Positions 13,844 through 21,138 are shown, numbered from the stretch's first letter. The stretch is DNA of 21,274 nucleotides from an uncultured Verrucomicrobia subdivision 3 bacterium (GCA_903921455.1 CAIXPZ010000005.1:1-21274), one strand, 5' to 3'. A program made the numbers and translations. The notes: a model not told the origin generated them from the sequence alone.

Positions 13844-15130
13844 TTACGCGGGCCAGACTTGTCCGGCAGCGACCCGGTATTGGGGCATCACATGGCGCGT
13901 GTCCACGATGAGCGGCGCCCAGTCGGCGAGTTGCTGGTAATCCACCGCCGCATGGGCCGTGGAAATCAAGACGGCATCGAAACCGGAAATCGTTTTCCGT
14001 TGCCACTTCACGGACTGCGTCCCGGCCCAATGCGGATGTTCGCGCGTCGGTTTGATGACGGGCACGTGCGGATCGTGATAGGTCGCCTGCGCGCCGCGGG
14101 CCTTCAACAAGTCCAGCAGCGCATAGCTAGGCGATTCGCGGTCGTCATCCACATTGGCCTTGTAAGCCAGGCCCAGCACGAGCACCTGTGCGCCGCGCAG
14201 TTTTTTCTTCCGGGCGGCGAGGGCTTGGGCCACGCGGGCGACGACGCGTTCGGGCATGGCGCGGTTAATTTCGCCGGCGAGTTCCACAAAGCGCGTTTCC
14301 TGGCCGACCTGCCGGGCTTTCCAGGCGAGATAAAACGGATCAATGGGGATGCAATGGCCTCCGAGGCCGGGGCCGGGATAAAACGGCATGAAGCCAAAGG
14401 GCTTGGTGCGCGCGGCAGCGATGACCTCCCAGATGTCGATGTCCATCGCGGCGTAAACGCCTTTGAGTTCGTTGACGAGGGCGATGTTGACGCTGCGGAA
14501 GACGTTTTCGAGTAGTTTCGCGGCCTCGGCCGTGCGGCAGTTGGCGACGGGAACCAGCGTGCGGATGGCGCGGCCATAAACGGCCTGCGCCGCCGCGAGA
14601 CAGGCGGGCGTGTAGCCGCCGATGAGTTTGGGAATCGCGGCGACTTGGCTCCGGGGATTGCCGGGATCTTCGCGCTCCGGCGAGAAGGCGAGGTGAAAAT
14701 CCCGGCCAGCCTTCAGGCCCGAACCGCGTTCCAGGACGATGCGCAATTCCGTCTCCGTGGTGCCGGGATAAGTTGTAGATTCGAGGACGACAAGCTGGCC
14801 GCGCCGCAGGTGCGCCGCGATGGCTTTGCCGGTCTGCCGCACGAAGGATAAATCCGGCGTGCGGTTTTTCTTCAGGGGCGTGGGGACGCAGATGAGGATG
14901 GCTTCAACGTTTTTGATTTCGGCGAAGTCGGTGGACGCGGAAAGCTTTTTTGCGCGGACGAGCTTTTGGATTTCGCCGGCAGGAATGTGCTGGATGTAGC
15001 TGCGGCCGGCGTTGAGGGCGGAAACCTTGCGGGCGTCAATGTCCAGGCCCAGCACGCGCACGCCGCTGCGCGCAAATTGCAGGCACAGCGGCAGGCCGAC
15101 GTAACCGAGTCCGATAATCGCGATGTTCAT
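13844..15130 (-). CDS. wbpA: UDP-N-acetylglucosamine/UDP-sugar 6-dehydrogenase (WbpA family)
   Basis: This 428-residue nucleotide-sugar dehydrogenase is of the WbpA/WbpO/VipA type. The Rossmann motif is IIGLGYVGLPLCLQFARSG (5-23). Then come ICVPTPLKKNRTPDLSFV, LESTTYPGTTE and FSPEREDPGN. The subgroup signature GPGLGGHCIPIDPFYL contains catalytic Cys260, and GLAYKANVDDDRESPS marks the C-terminal domain. The SPERxDPGN and GGHCIPIDP motifs set it apart from Ugd and point to UDP-GlcNAc, UDP-GalNAc or UDP-ManNAc as substrate, giving the uronic acid used in O-antigen or capsule. It lies 141 bases upstream of the TPR-ugd operon on the same strand and may or may not be cotranscribed. No glycosyltransferases appear in the window, so the polysaccharide locus is not complete here. 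Substrate is inferred from the subgroup. Confidence 0.92.
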   Translation of the reverse strand: MNIAIIGLGYVGLPLCLQFARSGVRVLGLDIDARKVSALNAGRSYIQHIPAGEIQKLVRAKKLSASTDFAEIKNVEAILICVPTPLKKNRTPDLSFVRQTGKAIAAHLRRGQLVVLESTTYPGTTETELRIVLERGSGLKAGRDFHLAFSPEREDPGNPRSQVAAIPKLIGGYTPACLAAAQAVYGRAIRTLVPVANCRTAEAAKLLENVFRSVNIALVNELKGVYAAMDIDIWEVIAAARTKPFGFMPFYPGPGLGGHCIPIDPFYLAWKARQVGQETRFVELAGEINRAMPERVVARVAQALAARKKKLRGAQVLVLGLAYKANVDDDRESPSYALLDLLKARGAQATYHDPHVPVIKPTREHPHWAGTQSVKWQRKTISGFDAVLISTAHAAVDYQQLADWAPLIVDTRHVMPQYRVAAGQVWPA

Positions 15131-15271
15131 GCCGTGGCGTCAGCTTGCACCAGCGGCGTGCGCGGCAAAAGTGTTTTCGCGTGAAGCGGCACCCCGTCCA
15201 AACCAACCACCGGGAAACCAGAACCGGATTTTTGACACAGGGCGCCGCAAATCACAGCGCGGCGGACGAAC

Positions 15272-15604
15272 TTACTTCTTGAACGTCCGGAGATAGGTGA
15301 CCGAGGCCTTGATGTCGTCATCCGAAAGCTCGGACGGCTTCATCAGCGTCTTGTCGTCTTTCTTCATGCCTTCCTTGATGGACTTGAAGGCCTGTTCGTC
15401 GGAGAACGACGCCTGCACGGCGGCATCGGTATAGTCGCGGGCGCCGAGTTTCTGGCCCATCTTGGTGGCGCCTTTGCCATCGTCGCCGTGGCATTTGGTG
15501 CAGCTGTCGGCGTAAACGGCCTTGCCGTCAGCGGCGAAAGCGGTGATGGTGGTCAAGGCGAGTGCGAACGCCGCCGGGAGTGCGAGGAGAGCGATTTTTT
15601 TCAT
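15272..15604 (-). CDS. Periplasmic small c-type cytochrome
   Basis: This 110-residue protein has a cleavable signal peptide (KK, hydrophobic stretch 4-20, likely cut after AFA at 22-24) and a single haem-binding motif Cys35-x2-Cys38-His39 in ADSCTKCHGDDGKG. The probable distal ligand is Met88, in TLMKPSELSDDDIKASVTYL, which ends the class I cytochrome c fold. It would shuttle electrons between periplasmic or membrane respiratory complexes, suggesting an aerobic or otherwise respiring organism. It lies alone, 141 bases before the wbpA gene on the same strand, with no obvious partner oxidase nearby. Identity as a class I monohaem cytochrome is firm; the partner is unknown. Confidence 0.92.
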   Translation of the reverse strand: MKKIALLALPAAFALALTTITAFAADGKAVYADSCTKCHGDDGKGATKMGQKLGARDYTDAAVQASFSDEQAFKSIKEGMKKDDKTLMKPSELSDDDIKASVTYLRTFKK

Positions 15605-15712
15605 AAGTGTGAGTAAACTATCGCCCCGTCATTCAAAATTATCTAATCACTTATTGCCAGACACTTGACGTGGATTGTCGCCGGAAATTTCCCGCAACCG
15701 GGTTTCCGGAGT

Positions 15713-16282
15713 TCAGTTCACGGGGACACTGGCTGGCTGAGGCCGCTGGCGGCTTTCCTCGTGATAAGCGGTCACGAGCCGCCGGCCTTCCAGCACGTCT
15801 TCGCGGGTCATGGTGAGATTCACCATTTCACAATTGGATTCGGCTTCCCGGTAATCTTGATCGGCGGCCAGCCGCAGCCATTTGTAGGCTTGAATCCGAG
15901 CGGTCGTGGCATTCTCCGGCAACCCGTCCCGGATGGCGCGTTGATGCAGAATGCCGAGCCGATATTGGGCCCCGGCATCACCCAGTGCTGCGGACTTCTG
16001 CATCCATGCCAGTGATTTGACCTTGTCGGCGGGCATGCCTTGACCTTTGGCGAGCATCATGCCGAGATTGAACTGTGCCAGCGCGTGGTTCTGGTTGGCG
16101 GCTTTGAGATACCAGTGTTCCGCTTTCACGTAATCCGGCATCACTCCAGTATCGTTTGCATATTTCAGACCGAGTTTGAACTGCGCCTCCGCCACCCCGC
16201 GTTCGGCCATGGCTTCGGTGGTTTCCGGAACCGGTGAGCGAGCCGCCGCGCGAAACCACTGACGAAAGAAAGTTTTATCCAC
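15713..16282 (-). CDS. Sel1-like repeat protein
   Basis: This 189-residue protein has Sel1-type repeats (a TPR relative) from about residue 31: AEAQFKLGLKYANDTGVMPD, then LAQFNLGMMLAKGQGMPADK, AGAQYRLGILHQRAI and ARIQAYKWLRLAADQ. Each shows the A-x2-x-L-G/A-x2-Y pattern of about 36 residues. There is no signal peptide or membrane helix. The GTG at 16282-16280 is the apparent start; an internal in-frame ATG at codon 25 is the alternative and would still include all repeats. Sel1 proteins serve as scaffolds for protein-protein interaction. The neighbours give no clear partner, so the role is unknown. Confidence 0.78.
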   Translation of the reverse strand: MDKTFFRQWFRAAARSPVPETTEAMAERGVAEAQFKLGLKYANDTGVMPDYVKAEHWYLKAANQNHALAQFNLGMMLAKGQGMPADKVKSLAWMQKSAALGDAGAQYRLGILHQRAIRDGLPENATTARIQAYKWLRLAADQDYREAESNCEMVNLTMTREDVLEGRRLVTAYHEESRQRPQPASVPVN

Positions 16283-16534
16283 GGTTTAACGTAAGCCGGG
16301 CACGGACCGAATACAAGCTATGCTTCGGTTTGTTTCCGTCAGAAAAATCGGGGTTCACTCAAGACTATGTTCCGGCGGAGGCTCGCCTGACGAAACCAGC
16401 GCAGATAAACGCCGGGAAAGCAGTCAGCCACCCTGTTTGTCCGGCGCGCGCCGGGCGACAAAATCTCACAAGTTCGCTTGCAATTTTTTCCGGGCGATGA
16501 AAACTTTCCCCAAACTCAAACGAAAGATAATATT

Positions 16535-17020
16535 ATGCCCCAGCCCATCCCCGCAGGATTCCACACCCTCACCCCGCACCTGATCGTCGCTGACGGCTTC
16601 GCGGCGATCGAGTTCTACAAAAAAGCCTTTGGCGCGCAGGAAAATTCGCGGCTCCTGACGCCCGATGGCAAAACCGTGATGCACGCCCAGCTGACCATCG
16701 GCAACTCCATCTTCATGCTCGGCAGCGAATTTCCGCCGAGCGTCCTCTCGCCCAAGAGCCGCGGCGGCGCCAGCGTTTTCCTGCACCTCTACGTGGCGGA
16801 TGCCGACGCCGCCTTCGACCACGCCGTCAAGGCGGGGTGTGTCGTGAGGATGCCCGTGTCTGACACGTTCTGGGGAGACCGCTACGGCGTTGTCGAAGAC
16901 TTGTGCGGCCATCAATGGTCCATCGCCACGCACCAGCACGACTACACGCAGGCGCAGATTGAGGCGAACGCCAAAGCGTTCTTCGCCACGATGAGTAAAT
17001 GTGGTGATCCCGGAAAATAA
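16535..17020 (+). CDS. VOC-superfamily (PhnB/glyoxalase-like) protein
   Basis: This 161-residue protein has a vicinal oxygen chelate fold like PhnB/YdfO-type relatives. It reads GFHTLTPHLIVADGFAAIEF and then YKKAFGAQE at the start, TVMHAQLTIGNSIFMLGSE in the middle, and FLHLYVADADAAFDHAVKAG and DTFWGDRYGVVEDLCGHQWS towards the end, where Glu and His are the usual metal-ligand positions. The ATG at 16535 is preferred because homologous folds start MPxPIPxGFHT; a longer reading from 16478 adds 19 residues without similarity. VOC proteins include glyoxalases, dioxygenases and resistance proteins, so the reaction cannot be fixed. The next gene, a convergent MFS exporter, ends 27 bases away. Confidence 0.85.
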   Translation: MPQPIPAGFHTLTPHLIVADGFAAIEFYKKAFGAQENSRLLTPDGKTVMHAQLTIGNSIFMLGSEFPPSVLSPKSRGGASVFLHLYVADADAAFDHAVKAGCVVRMPVSDTFWGDRYGVVEDLCGHQWSIATHQHDYTQAQIEANAKAFFATMSKCGDPGK

Positions 17021-17047
17021 CCGGCCCCGGCGCCCCGCCGATCCATT

Positions 17048-18280
17048 TCAATGCGCCAAGGGGTGGGTGTTTTTTTCCTCAACGAAACGCAGTTGTTTCA
17101 CGCGCGTGCGCCCGAACAGCAAAATTGCCAGGCCGATCCACGACGTCACCGCCATCACCAGCGCCACGGGCATCAGGCTGTGCGAATCAAACACGCCGAT
17201 GCACGCCGAGGCCAGGCCCGCCACGCCGATCTGCAAAAAGCCCAGCATGGACGCCGCGCTGCCGATGTTGTGATCGAAGGGCACCAGCGCCAGCGCCGAG
17301 CCGTTTGGCGCGGACAAGCCGAGCGCCGACAGGATGACGAAGAGCAGCACCAGCGTGGACCACAAGCCGAACCAGCCCAGCAGGGTTCCCGCCAGCAACA
17401 GCAACGCCGCCGGACACACCAGCAGCATCGCCCCGAGGAAGATGCGTTCGCTGGAATATTTCTTCAGCAACAGGATGTTGATCTGGTTGCTGCCGATGAA
17501 GCCGACCGACAAGCCGGCGAAGATCGCGCCGAACTGTTTCGCGCTCACGTGGAACACCTCCATGAACACGATGGGCGAACTCGCCACATACACGAGCAAA
17601 CCGGCAAAGGCAAACGCCCCCGCCAGCGCATACGTGAGGAACTGCGGCTCCTTCAGCACCGCGGCGTAATTGCGCAGGATGGGCAGGGGACGCAACTCCA
17701 CGCTGCGGTCCGGCTCATAGCCGTCCGGCAACACCCACGCCGTCACCGCCATCATCAGCAGCACAAACGCGGACAGCACAAGGAACACGCATTGCCAGCC
17801 CCAGCGCTCCGACACAAACGTTCCGATGCTTGGCGCCAGCATGGGCGACGCGCTGATGACCAGGATGAGCATCGAGATGATCTTGGCGGTCTCCCGCGCC
17901 GGAAAAAAGTCGCGCACCATCGTCATCGCCGCCACGCCCGCCGCGCAGCCGCCGACGGCCTGCACGAACCGCCAGCCCACGAGCCATTCCACGTTCCGCG
18001 CCAGCAGGCAGGCCAGTGACGCCAGCACGAACAGGCCCAGGCCCGCATACAACGGACGCTTGCGCCCGAACCGGTCCAGCAGCGGGCCATACATCAATTG
18101 CCCGGCCGCCAGCCCCGCGAAATAGCTCGAGAGCGACAGGGAAATCCGCGCCGTGGTCGTATCCAGCGCCACCGCCATCTGGGGAAAGGCCGACAGATAC
18201 ATATCGATCGCGAACGGGCTGATGGTGGACAGCGCGCCCAGGATGAAAATGATCAGCGGTCGATTGTGTGTAGGTGACAT
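17048..18280 (-). CDS. MFS multidrug efflux transporter, Bcr/CflA family
   Basis: This 410-residue protein has about twelve membrane helices. It shows the Bcr/CflA signatures: ISPFAIDMYLSAFPQMAVAL near 19-38, the MFS motif A region QLMYGPLLDRFGRKRPLYAG, RFVQAVGGCAAGVAAMTMVR, ARETAKIISMLILVISASPM and LAPSIGTFV. The C-terminal half contains APNGSALALVPFDHNIGSAA and SMLGFLQIGVAGLASA, also typical of the family. It should export small hydrophobic compounds using the proton gradient. The ATG at 18280 starts just ahead of the first helix. It converges on the VOC gene with only 27 bases between them. Substrate is unknown. Confidence 0.92.
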   Translation of the reverse strand: MSPTHNRPLIIFILGALSTISPFAIDMYLSAFPQMAVALDTTTARISLSLSSYFAGLAAGQLMYGPLLDRFGRKRPLYAGLGLFVLASLACLLARNVEWLVGWRFVQAVGGCAAGVAAMTMVRDFFPARETAKIISMLILVISASPMLAPSIGTFVSERWGWQCVFLVLSAFVLLMMAVTAWVLPDGYEPDRSVELRPLPILRNYAAVLKEPQFLTYALAGAFAFAGLLVYVASSPIVFMEVFHVSAKQFGAIFAGLSVGFIGSNQINILLLKKYSSERIFLGAMLLVCPAALLLLAGTLLGWFGLWSTLVLLFVILSALGLSAPNGSALALVPFDHNIGSAASMLGFLQIGVAGLASACIGVFDSHSLMPVALVMAVTSWIGLAILLFGRTRVKQLRFVEEKNTHPLAH

Positions 18281-18538
18281 GGCGACAAAACGGGAGGGCC
18301 ATCATCGGATGAAACTTTCATTCCATCGGGATGCGATTGCCTCCACGGCGGCGGAACGATGCGCGGACTTGCCCAGCGGGTCAAGTGACAAAAAGGCCGA
18401 AGCGCACCCCGTCCTTCCGGAACCGCTCCAGGACAAAGCCGGCTTTCTTTCCGGCGCATAAATCGTCACCGCTATGGGGAAGCGGTTGGCCCGGGAGCCG
18501 GGGGCGGACTGGTTGAATAAATTCAGCGACGCGCCCGA

Positions 18539-19111
18539 TCAAGGATGCGGCGCCGATGAAGGCGCCGGTTCCGCCAGCAATTTTTTGACGACGTTTTCGA
18601 CGCGATCCGGTTGCAAGCCGACGACGCGAACAATCCCCTTGCGGTCGATCACGGCGTAGGTGGGGTAATATTGCACGGCCCAGGCCTTCTCCGTTTTCAA
18701 TTCGGGATCGCGGGCGGCCGGGTATTGCACGCCATGCTGCTGGGCATTGGCCGCGAAGGTTTCCTGTCCGCTGTCGCTCGTGCAGACCCCGATGATGACC
18801 AGGCCCTGGTCCTTGTATTGTTTGAGCAGGGCGTTGTTGTGGGGAATGGCCCGCATGCAGGGGCCGCACCAGGTGGCGTATAAATCCACGACGATGACCT
18901 TGCCTTTGATGTCGGCGGCCGTGATGCCGCCATTGATCCAGTCGCTGACGTGGAACGCGGGCATGGGCTTGCCTTCCAGGGCGGCGTGCGCGGCGCGCTG
19001 TTCCGGTTTGTCGTCCCACGTCCAATCGACGGGAAATTCCCCGGCGCGAACCGGCCCCGCCGCGCAAGCGATGAACCCCAGGGTGAGCAGCAGCAATTTC
19101 TTGGTAAGCAT
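18539..19111 (-). CDS. TlpA-like periplasmic thioredoxin-fold protein
   Basis: This 190-residue protein has a signal peptide (MLTKKLLLLTLGFIACAA, cut near Ala23) and a TlpA/ResA thioredoxin domain. The redox motif is Cys82-Gly-Pro-Cys85 in LYATWCGPCMRAIPH, followed by YKDQGLVIIGVCTSDSGQET and the cis-proline segment YYPTYAVIDRKGIV. It would reduce disulfides in the periplasm, often for cytochrome c maturation; a c-type cytochrome lies 3 kb away but not in an operon. Cys16 in the signal peptide does not sit in a convincing lipobox. The ATG at 19111 is chosen because it puts the hydrophobic core directly after the two lysines; a longer reading to 19183 would bury the signal peptide. Confidence 0.88.
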   Translation of the reverse strand: MLTKKLLLLTLGFIACAAGPVRAGEFPVDWTWDDKPEQRAAHAALEGKPMPAFHVSDWINGGITAADIKGKVIVVDLYATWCGPCMRAIPHNNALLKQYKDQGLVIIGVCTSDSGQETFAANAQQHGVQYPAARDPELKTEKAWAVQYYPTYAVIDRKGIVRVVGLQPDRVENVVKKLLAEPAPSSAPHP

Positions 19112-19229
19112 GTTCCACGAATTACCACAACCGGCCGGAACTGACAATCTGGAATCTCCCAGCCCGGCGCCGCTCGCCGGCAACGGGCTGGACGGGCGGG
19201 GAAACTCAGGGACGAACCATCCTTATTAA

Positions 19230-19270
19230 GGGGCAGCAGCAGCCACCTGGCTTTCCCAGCCATCTGCCCC
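19230..19270. other. Inverted repeat next to the 21-bp array
   Basis: GGGGCAG (19230-19236) and CTGCCCC (19264-19270) are perfect 7-bp inverted arms. Inside them TGGCT (19248-19252) and AGCCA (19258-19262) can form a second stem with a TTCCC loop. It lies 17 bases before the tandem array and could be a small hairpin or a boundary element. No function is assigned. Confidence 0.5.
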
Positions 19271-19287
19271 CAACGATGTGCCCCTTG

Positions 19288-19485
19288 CTCAAGGAAAACC
19301 GGATTTTTCTCACAGGAAAAACGATTCCACCTAAAGGCGAAACGATTTCTCCTAAAGGGAAAATAGTTTTTCCTAAAGGAAAAGACTCTGCACCTAAAGG
19401 GAAACAGGATTTACCCGAAGGAGAATTGATTTCGCCTAAGGGAAAATCGCCTTCGCCTTTGGGAAAAATTCCTCTTCCTGTTGGT
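19288..19485. repeat. 21-bp tandem repeat array, heptapeptide on both strands
   Basis: Nine 21-base units plus a nine-base partial run from 19288 to 19485, with unit starts at 19288, 19309, 19330, 19351, 19372, 19393, 19414, 19435 and 19456. The core is CCTAAAGGgAAA, followed by a variable, T-rich second half; the first two units are degenerate. Read rightward from an ATG at 19276 it gives heptads PKGETIS, PKGKIVF, PKGKDSA, PKGKQDL, PEGELIS, PKGKSPS and PLGKIPL. Read leftward it gives FPLGKTI-like heptads, and both frames stay open. The stretch is clearly more A/T-rich than its neighbours. It fills most of the 548-base gap between the thioredoxin gene and the YD-P protein gene, where I see no ordinary gene. 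Whether either strand is translated is unknown. Confidence 0.85.
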
Positions 19486-19659
19486 TTTGATGCAAAATCC
19501 CGTGGTTCTGCCGCCGGCGTTTGGAACCGGCAACATTTTGTGTTCCAAAATGACAATTGAGCGATTGCGAAAACACTCCCAAATCGCAATAGCCGACGCC
19601 GCCACCGTTGATAAACTTCCCCTTGTTCGTTGCCGAAAAATAAAAACAAACAAAACCAA

Positions 19660-20370
19660 ATGGCTCATTATGATGATCCGCACGTTCGATTCGATGAAGG
19701 TCATTTTTACGATGAGCCGGCCCCGATAACACCAACCACAGGACTACCTATGCCACTATTCCGCATCTCCCTTGGATTCGCCAAACTCAAAGACCCGGCG
19801 CTGGACGACAAAGCCAGCAATGTGGTCATCAAATGCACCGCCAACGCCGCTCTGTTCACCGGCCAGGCCGCCAACGTGACCACCGTGGGGACGGCCCAAC
19901 TCGCGTTTCACAATTCCCTCGCCGTGGCCAAGAACGGCGGCAAACTGGCCACCGACGACAAAAATGCCAAACGCGCCGTCCTCCTGGCCGCCCTCCGCGT
20001 GCTGGCGTTCGGCATCCAAAGCATTTCCAATCTCTCCCCAGAAGACGCAGCCAAATCCGGTTTTGACGTGATTGTCGCCGGCAGTCATGCGCCCGTGAAC
20101 GTGGACCGTCCGATCATTGAAGACATCCTCAATGTGGCGTCCGGCAAACTGGGGATAAAAGTCCATGCGCCGAAGGGCTACAAATCCCTCGAATTTCAAA
20201 AGACCGTGGGCGCCGCCGCGCCGGTCCATGCCGGCACGTTCCCCTCCAGCCGCAACGTGGTGCTGGAAAATTGCGAATCCGGCAAGCTGCATACCATCGA
20301 GGCCCGCGCCGTCTTCGGCGGCAACCGCTTCAGCGAATGGAGCGAAGTCGTCCAGCACATGGCGACGTAA
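19660..20370 (+). CDS. Conserved-looking unknown protein with YD-P N-terminal repeats
   Basis: This protein of about 236 residues is not one I can name. The first 20 residues contain three similar blocks, YDDPHVR, FDEGHF and YDEPAP, followed by a proline-rich linker and a second Met-Pro (MPLFRISLGF), which could be an alternative start. The middle (about 35-145) is alanine-rich and probably helical, with LFTGQAANVTTVGTAQLAFH and AVLLAALRVLAFGIQSISNL. The C-terminal part (about 150-236) looks beta-rich and ends NRFSEWSEVVQHMAT, reminiscent of the last strands of a fibronectin type III domain. Verrucomicrobial genomes carry many proteins with similar (Y/F)D-P openings, as I recall; this is memory, not a search. 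The A-rich leader has no Shine-Dalgarno. There is no signal peptide. It follows the 21-bp array and precedes a long palindrome. Function unknown. Confidence 0.75.
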   Translation: MAHYDDPHVRFDEGHFYDEPAPITPTTGLPMPLFRISLGFAKLKDPALDDKASNVVIKCTANAALFTGQAANVTTVGTAQLAFHNSLAVAKNGGKLATDDKNAKRAVLLAALRVLAFGIQSISNLSPEDAAKSGFDVIVAGSHAPVNVDRPIIEDILNVASGKLGIKVHAPKGYKSLEFQKTVGAAAPVHAGTFPSSRNVVLENCESGKLHTIEARAVFGGNRFSEWSEVVQHMAT

Positions 20371-20382
20371 AGACGTTATCCA

Positions 20383-20448
20383 CCACGGATGGACACGGAT
20401 GAACACGGATGGGGAACATGATCTGTGTGCATCTGTGTCCATCCGTGG
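20383..20448. repeat. Long imperfect palindrome (CCACGGATG...CATCCGTGG dispersed repeat)
   Basis: Arms at 20383-20410 and 20421-20448 are complementary at 25 of 28 positions around a 10-base loop; two of the three mismatches would be G-U pairs in RNA. Each arm is built from the same short block (CCACGGATG, GACACGGATG, AACACGGAT), so it is also a direct repeat. Elements of this type are frequent between genes in Verrucomicrobia and related phyla. It begins 12 bases past the YD-P gene stop and may act as a transcript end or stabiliser. A diverged half-copy lies at 21021-21040. Confidence 0.85.
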
Positions 20449-20509
20449 TAAAAAGGGATTAAGTTCACGTATTCCGCGCATTTCGCGGTAAATTATTGCC
20501 GTCAGCACC

Positions 20510-20938
20510 ATGGCCGACGACGCCAACTCAGACCGGGGCGGCAAACGCAGACGCCCTCTGCCGCCGGAATTGGAATTCCTGCGTCAAGTCCCTCCGCCCG
20601 GCCTAGAGCCGGAGGAAATGATTGAACATCTCCAGAACCAGCACGCCCGCATCCGCCAGCACGCCGCCCTCATCCGCGAGTATGGCATGGACTCGGACAA
20701 ATTGATCGGCTTCACCGCGGGTGGCCTGGCCAACCTCATCCGCGCCTGCCAGGAAAGCGACGCGGACAACGAGAAAATGCTTAGTGCCATGGCCGACAAG
20801 GCGGATGCGGAATACCATGTCTTCAAGGCCCTGGAACCCATCGTGGAAAAGGCCCACGAAATTGCCCCGTTCGACCCCGAAGTGCAGGAACTGAAGGAGT
20901 TCCTCGATGAATGGCGCCAGCACATGCCCAAGGAATGA
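20510..20938 (+). CDS. Small helical protein of unknown function
   Basis: This 142-residue protein has a basic, disordered-looking start (SDRGGKRRRPLPPE at 7-20), then almost continuous predicted helix from about 34 to the end, rich in Glu, Ala, Lys and Gln (EEMIEHLQNQHARIRQHAAL, NEKMLSAMADKADAEYHVFK, EVQELKEFLDEWRQHM). No cysteines, signal peptide or membrane segment are seen, so it is probably a soluble helical bundle or coiled-coil protein. I recognise no family. The ATG has no Shine-Dalgarno. It lies 139 bases after the YD-P protein gene on the same strand, with the palindromic repeat between them, so cotranscription is uncertain. It is placed in the accessory end of the window, about 200 bases before an apparent insertion element. 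Real-gene status rests on length, codon use and the plausible composition. Confidence 0.65.
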   Translation: MADDANSDRGGKRRRPLPPELEFLRQVPPPGLEPEEMIEHLQNQHARIRQHAALIREYGMDSDKLIGFTAGGLANLIRACQESDADNEKMLSAMADKADAEYHVFKALEPIVEKAHEIAPFDPEVQELKEFLDEWRQHMPKE

Positions 20939-21060
20939 AACCCATCGCTTGACCCGTCGTGCTGGAATTCGTGGATTTGGAAGCGCTGAAAGCCCACGCG
21001 GTGAAGGACTGAATTTTTAGCCACAGATTTACCCAGATGGAAACCGAAGGGTTAAACAAA

Positions 21061-21138
21061 TTATTTTTGTGCCGGCGCATCCATCTCTGCCCACGTAATC
21101 GGCCAAAATTTGCCATTTGGTAATTGCCAAGTTCGTGC
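21061..21138 (-). pseudogene. Possible 3' remnant of a gene cut by the insertion element
   Basis: Reading leftward, a 25-codon open stretch ends in TAA at 21061 and gives ARTWQLPNGKFWPITW followed by AEMDAPAQK. The tryptophan- and glycine-turn-rich text looks like the end of a real protein rather than chance. It is open right up to the proposed element boundary at 21140. No start codon or family is recognisable. Its codon third positions are less G/C-rich than the neighbours', which argues for caution. Confidence 0.3.

Noticed and set aside
15243..15264. CGCCGC/GCGGCG hairpin after the cytochrome gene as a terminator
   Set aside because: The 10-base loop and the lack of a T-run downstream on the transcribed strand make it unconvincing.
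17051..18019. A 322-codon rightward frame opposite the MFS transporter
   Set aside because: The peptide is an extreme Gln/His/Arg-rich text typical of the antisense of a hydrophobic transporter; the leftward frame has full Bcr/CflA motifs.
18381..18463. A leftward stretch reading AGKKAGFVLERFRKDGVRFG then LFVT before a stop, with gene-like third-position G/C, downstream of the TlpA-like gene
   Set aside because: It has no start codon of its own in frame near it and lies in a frame that otherwise only shadows the thioredoxin gene. It might be a decayed gene end, but 25 codons are too few to call. The rest of the 258-base gap shows nothing else.
19288..19485. CRISPR array
   Set aside because: Units are 21 bases with no distinct repeat/spacer division of normal size, the first units are degenerate and no cas genes are near.
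19206..19649. A 147-codon leftward frame across the 21-bp array as a real gene
   Set aside because: Its length comes from the array, in which both strands stay open because the period is a multiple of three. The non-repeat parts have no recognisable domain, so it is reported as a repeat only.
20952..21012. Short rightward reading VLEFVDLEALKAHAVKD after the small helical protein gene
   Set aside because: An in-frame stop lies just upstream and only 17 codons are open; no family is recognised.
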